This document shows, in pieces, positions 6,034 through 6,826 of a DNA stretch of 6,826 bases (the first letter of the stretch is position 1; every line of letters starts with the position of its first letter). Under the pieces are notes generated by a model. That model saw only the letters and a program-made list of their open reading frames with translations. It made no database searches and was not told the DNA's origin. Position numbers and translations under genes: made by a program. The DNA lies in contig MFGS01000186.1 of the NCBI GenBank assembly GCA_001778355.1, positions 1-6,826 of the forward strand, written 5' to 3'. Source of the DNA: Candidatus Firestonebacteria bacterium RIFOXYA2_FULL_40_8 (GTDB lineage: Bacteria > Oederibacteriota > D2-FULL-39-29).

Positions 6034-6480
6034 ATGAAAATAGCACTTGGCAGTGATCATGCGTCCTTTGAACTTAAAGAATATATTAAGGTAGAACTCG
6101 GGAAAATGGGTTATGCGGTCAACGACCTGGGCGCTGACTCCGAAAAAAGCGTAGACTACCCTGATTATGCTATCAAAGTAGCCAAAGAAGTCAGAGCAAA
6201 AAAATCGGATTACGGAATACTCTTTTGCGGTTCGGGCCTCGGAATGTCTATTGCTGCGAATAAAGTAAAAGGAATACGCGCCGCTCTTTGTAACGACCTT
6301 TACCTCGCAGATATGGCAAGAAGGCACAATAACGCCAATATTCTCGTTATGGGCGGCCGTGTAGTCGGCAAAGGCCTTGCACTGGAGATTCTGAAGAAGT
6401 TTCTGAATACAACCTTCGAAGGCGGAAGACACCAGGACAGGTTGGATAAGATAACGAAGATAGAAGAAAATCAAATTTGA
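6034..6480 (+). CDS. rpiB: Ribose-5-phosphate isomerase B
   Basis: RpiB interconverts ribose-5-phosphate and ribulose-5-phosphate in the pentose phosphate pathway, feeding PRPP and thus purine synthesis, which fits its place in an operon with purE. The 148 residues show GSDHA (6-10; Asp8, His9), DYPDYA (41-46), the active-site loop FCGSGLGMSIAANK (64-77) with the catalytic Cys65, ARRHNNANILVMGGR (95-109) with His98, and FEGGRHQDRLDKI (128-140) with Arg132 and His133. Ser67 sits where the E. coli enzyme has Thr, as is common. Allose- or galactose-6-phosphate isomerases share the fold, but the context supports RpiB. The start is set by a strong GGGAGG (6023-6028) five bases before the ATG region. 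The last codons (CAA ATT TGA) fall inside a CGAAA-type heptamer repeat that continues into the spacer, so the C-terminal tail may have been shaped by that repeat. Confidence 0.95.
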   Translation: MKIALGSDHASFELKEYIKVELGKMGYAVNDLGADSEKSVDYPDYAIKVAKEVRAKKSDYGILFCGSGLGMSIAANKVKGIRAALCNDLYLADMARRHNNANILVMGGRVVGKGLALEILKKFLNTTFEGGRHQDRLDKITKIEENQI

Positions 6481-6505
6481 AGCGCGAAACTCGAAATTCG
6501 AAACA
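6471..6505. repeat. Degenerate heptamer repeat (CGAAAYT type) across the rpiB stop codon
   Basis: Five 7-bp units remain in phase: TCAAATT at 6471, TGAAGCG at 6478, CGAAACT at 6485, CGAAATT at 6492 and CGAAACA at 6499. The first unit is coding, and the second begins with the rpiB stop TGA. The core CGAAA recurs exactly every 7 bp in the last three units. The sequence is unrelated to the CTRGGYD block before smc but has the same period. Confidence 0.62.
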
Positions 6506-6548
6506 AAACTGAAAAATATAAATAAAAAAAGAAGGGCGAAGTTGTTCT

Positions 6549-6587
6549 ATCAGCGTCATCAGCCCTTTAATCAGCGAAATCAACTGC
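6549..6587. repeat. Degenerate ATCAGC repeat, 9-bp period, upstream of glyA
   Basis: ATCAGC occurs at 6549, 6558 and 6570, with ATCAAC at 6579, giving spacings of 9, 12 and 9 bp; the 12-bp unit looks like a 9-mer with a three-base insertion. The block lies between rpiB and glyA and has no coding character. It is the fourth distinct short-period repeat type in this window. Confidence 0.55.
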
Positions 6588-6613
6588 AGGATAGCATAAA
6601 AAGTAGCGAAGTG

Positions 6614-6619
6614 AAGGAG
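6614..6619 (+). promoter_or_regulatory. Ribosome binding site of glyA
   Basis: AAGGAG lies six bases before ATG 6626. It fixes the start of the truncated glyA reading frame, whose N-terminus (MFKGYFGDILKKEDP) fits the usual beginning of serine hydroxymethyltransferases. Confidence 0.82.
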
Positions 6620-6625
6620 TAGACG

Positions 6626-6826
6626 ATGTTCAAAGGTTATTTCGGAGACATATTAAAGAAGGAAGATCCTGTTTTAGAGAAAATGATCATTGAGGAGTTT
6701 AAGAGGGAGAATACTAAACTTCAGATGATTGCGTCGGAAAATTATGCCAGTAAGGCGGTTATGGCGGCTCAGGGATCGGTGCTTACTAATAAATATTCGG
6801 AAGGGTATCCGTATAAGAAATTTTAT
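6626..6826 (+). CDS. glyA: Serine hydroxymethyltransferase, N-terminal fragment (3' end outside window)
   Basis: The first 67 codons of GlyA are present, and the frame runs off the window. GlyA is a PLP enzyme that turns serine and tetrahydrofolate into glycine and 5,10-methylene-THF, the main source of one-carbon units for purine and thymidylate synthesis. The recognisable segments are the N-terminal helix, MIASENYAS (34-42; family consensus LIASEN), MAAQGSVLTNKYSEGYP (46-62) and the beginning of the following Tyr-containing loop. The usual EGYPGKRYYGG reads EGYPYKKFY here, a modest local divergence. The PLP lysine lies beyond the window. The 145-bp spacer before it contains two repeat blocks but no convincing promoter, so glyA may either be read from the purE operon or have its own weak promoter. 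Confidence 0.95.
   Translation, partial: MFKGYFGDILKKEDPVLEKMIIEEFKRENTKLQMIASENYASKAVMAAQGSVLTNKYSEGYPYKKFY

Noticed and set aside
6531..6568. Possible terminator hairpin, AAGGGC 6532-6537 with GCCCTT 6562-6567
   Set aside because: The stem is only 6 bp with a 24-base loop, and on the + strand it is followed by TTTAAT rather than a T-tract. On the minus strand a run of seven T follows, but no minus-strand gene ends there.
6542..6571. Possible glyA promoter, TTGTTC with TTTAAT 18 bp apart
   Set aside because: Both boxes are weak and overlap the ATCAGC repeat; not better than chance in AT-rich sequence.

Overview
The window is a compact bacterial chromosome segment of housekeeping genes. It looks moderately AT-rich by eye. 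All genes are on the + strand, with clear Shine-Dalgarno sites, tight intergenic joints and one TTG start. I cannot name the organism. The order tsaC/ywlC - ywlE - rpiB - glyA resembles the ywlC-ywlE-rpiB-glyA region of Bacillus, but the unusual SMC and the repeat-filled spacers suggest a less studied lineage, perhaps an uncultured phylum (inference, low confidence).

Layout: (1) 1-201 is the 3' end of prfB (release factor 2), followed 8 bp later by a cytosolic glycerophosphodiester phosphodiesterase (210-914). (2) A 307-bp spacer (915-1221) holds a near-consensus sigma70-type promoter and a long leader with two kinds of short-period repeat. (3) 1222-4221 is smc, read from a TTG start; it encodes a 999-residue protein with intact ATPase heads but no recognisable hinge domain. 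(4) A 197-bp spacer (4222-4418) holds an inverted pair of the same AACGTG repeat seen upstream of smc, plus a promoter for the next operon. (5) purE (4419), tsaC (4951), ywlE (5589) and rpiB (6034) are joined by gaps of +1, -1 and +16 bp. (6) A 145-bp spacer carries two further repeat families, then glyA begins at 6626 and runs off the end.

The second operon links purine synthesis (PurE), tRNA t6A modification (TsaC), a low-molecular-weight phosphatase with the Thr typical of protein-arginine phosphatases (YwlE), pentose phosphate interconversion (RpiB) and one-carbon supply (GlyA). Ribose-5-phosphate and one-carbon units both feed purine synthesis, so the grouping makes metabolic sense (inference).

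The two observations most worth following are the SMC, which is about 200 residues short and lacks a hinge between intact heads, and the fact that each of the three larger spacers is built from degenerate repeats of 7-9 bp period, from four different families, one of which recurs on both sides of smc. I saw no rRNA, tRNA, CRISPR, insertion sequence or phage gene.
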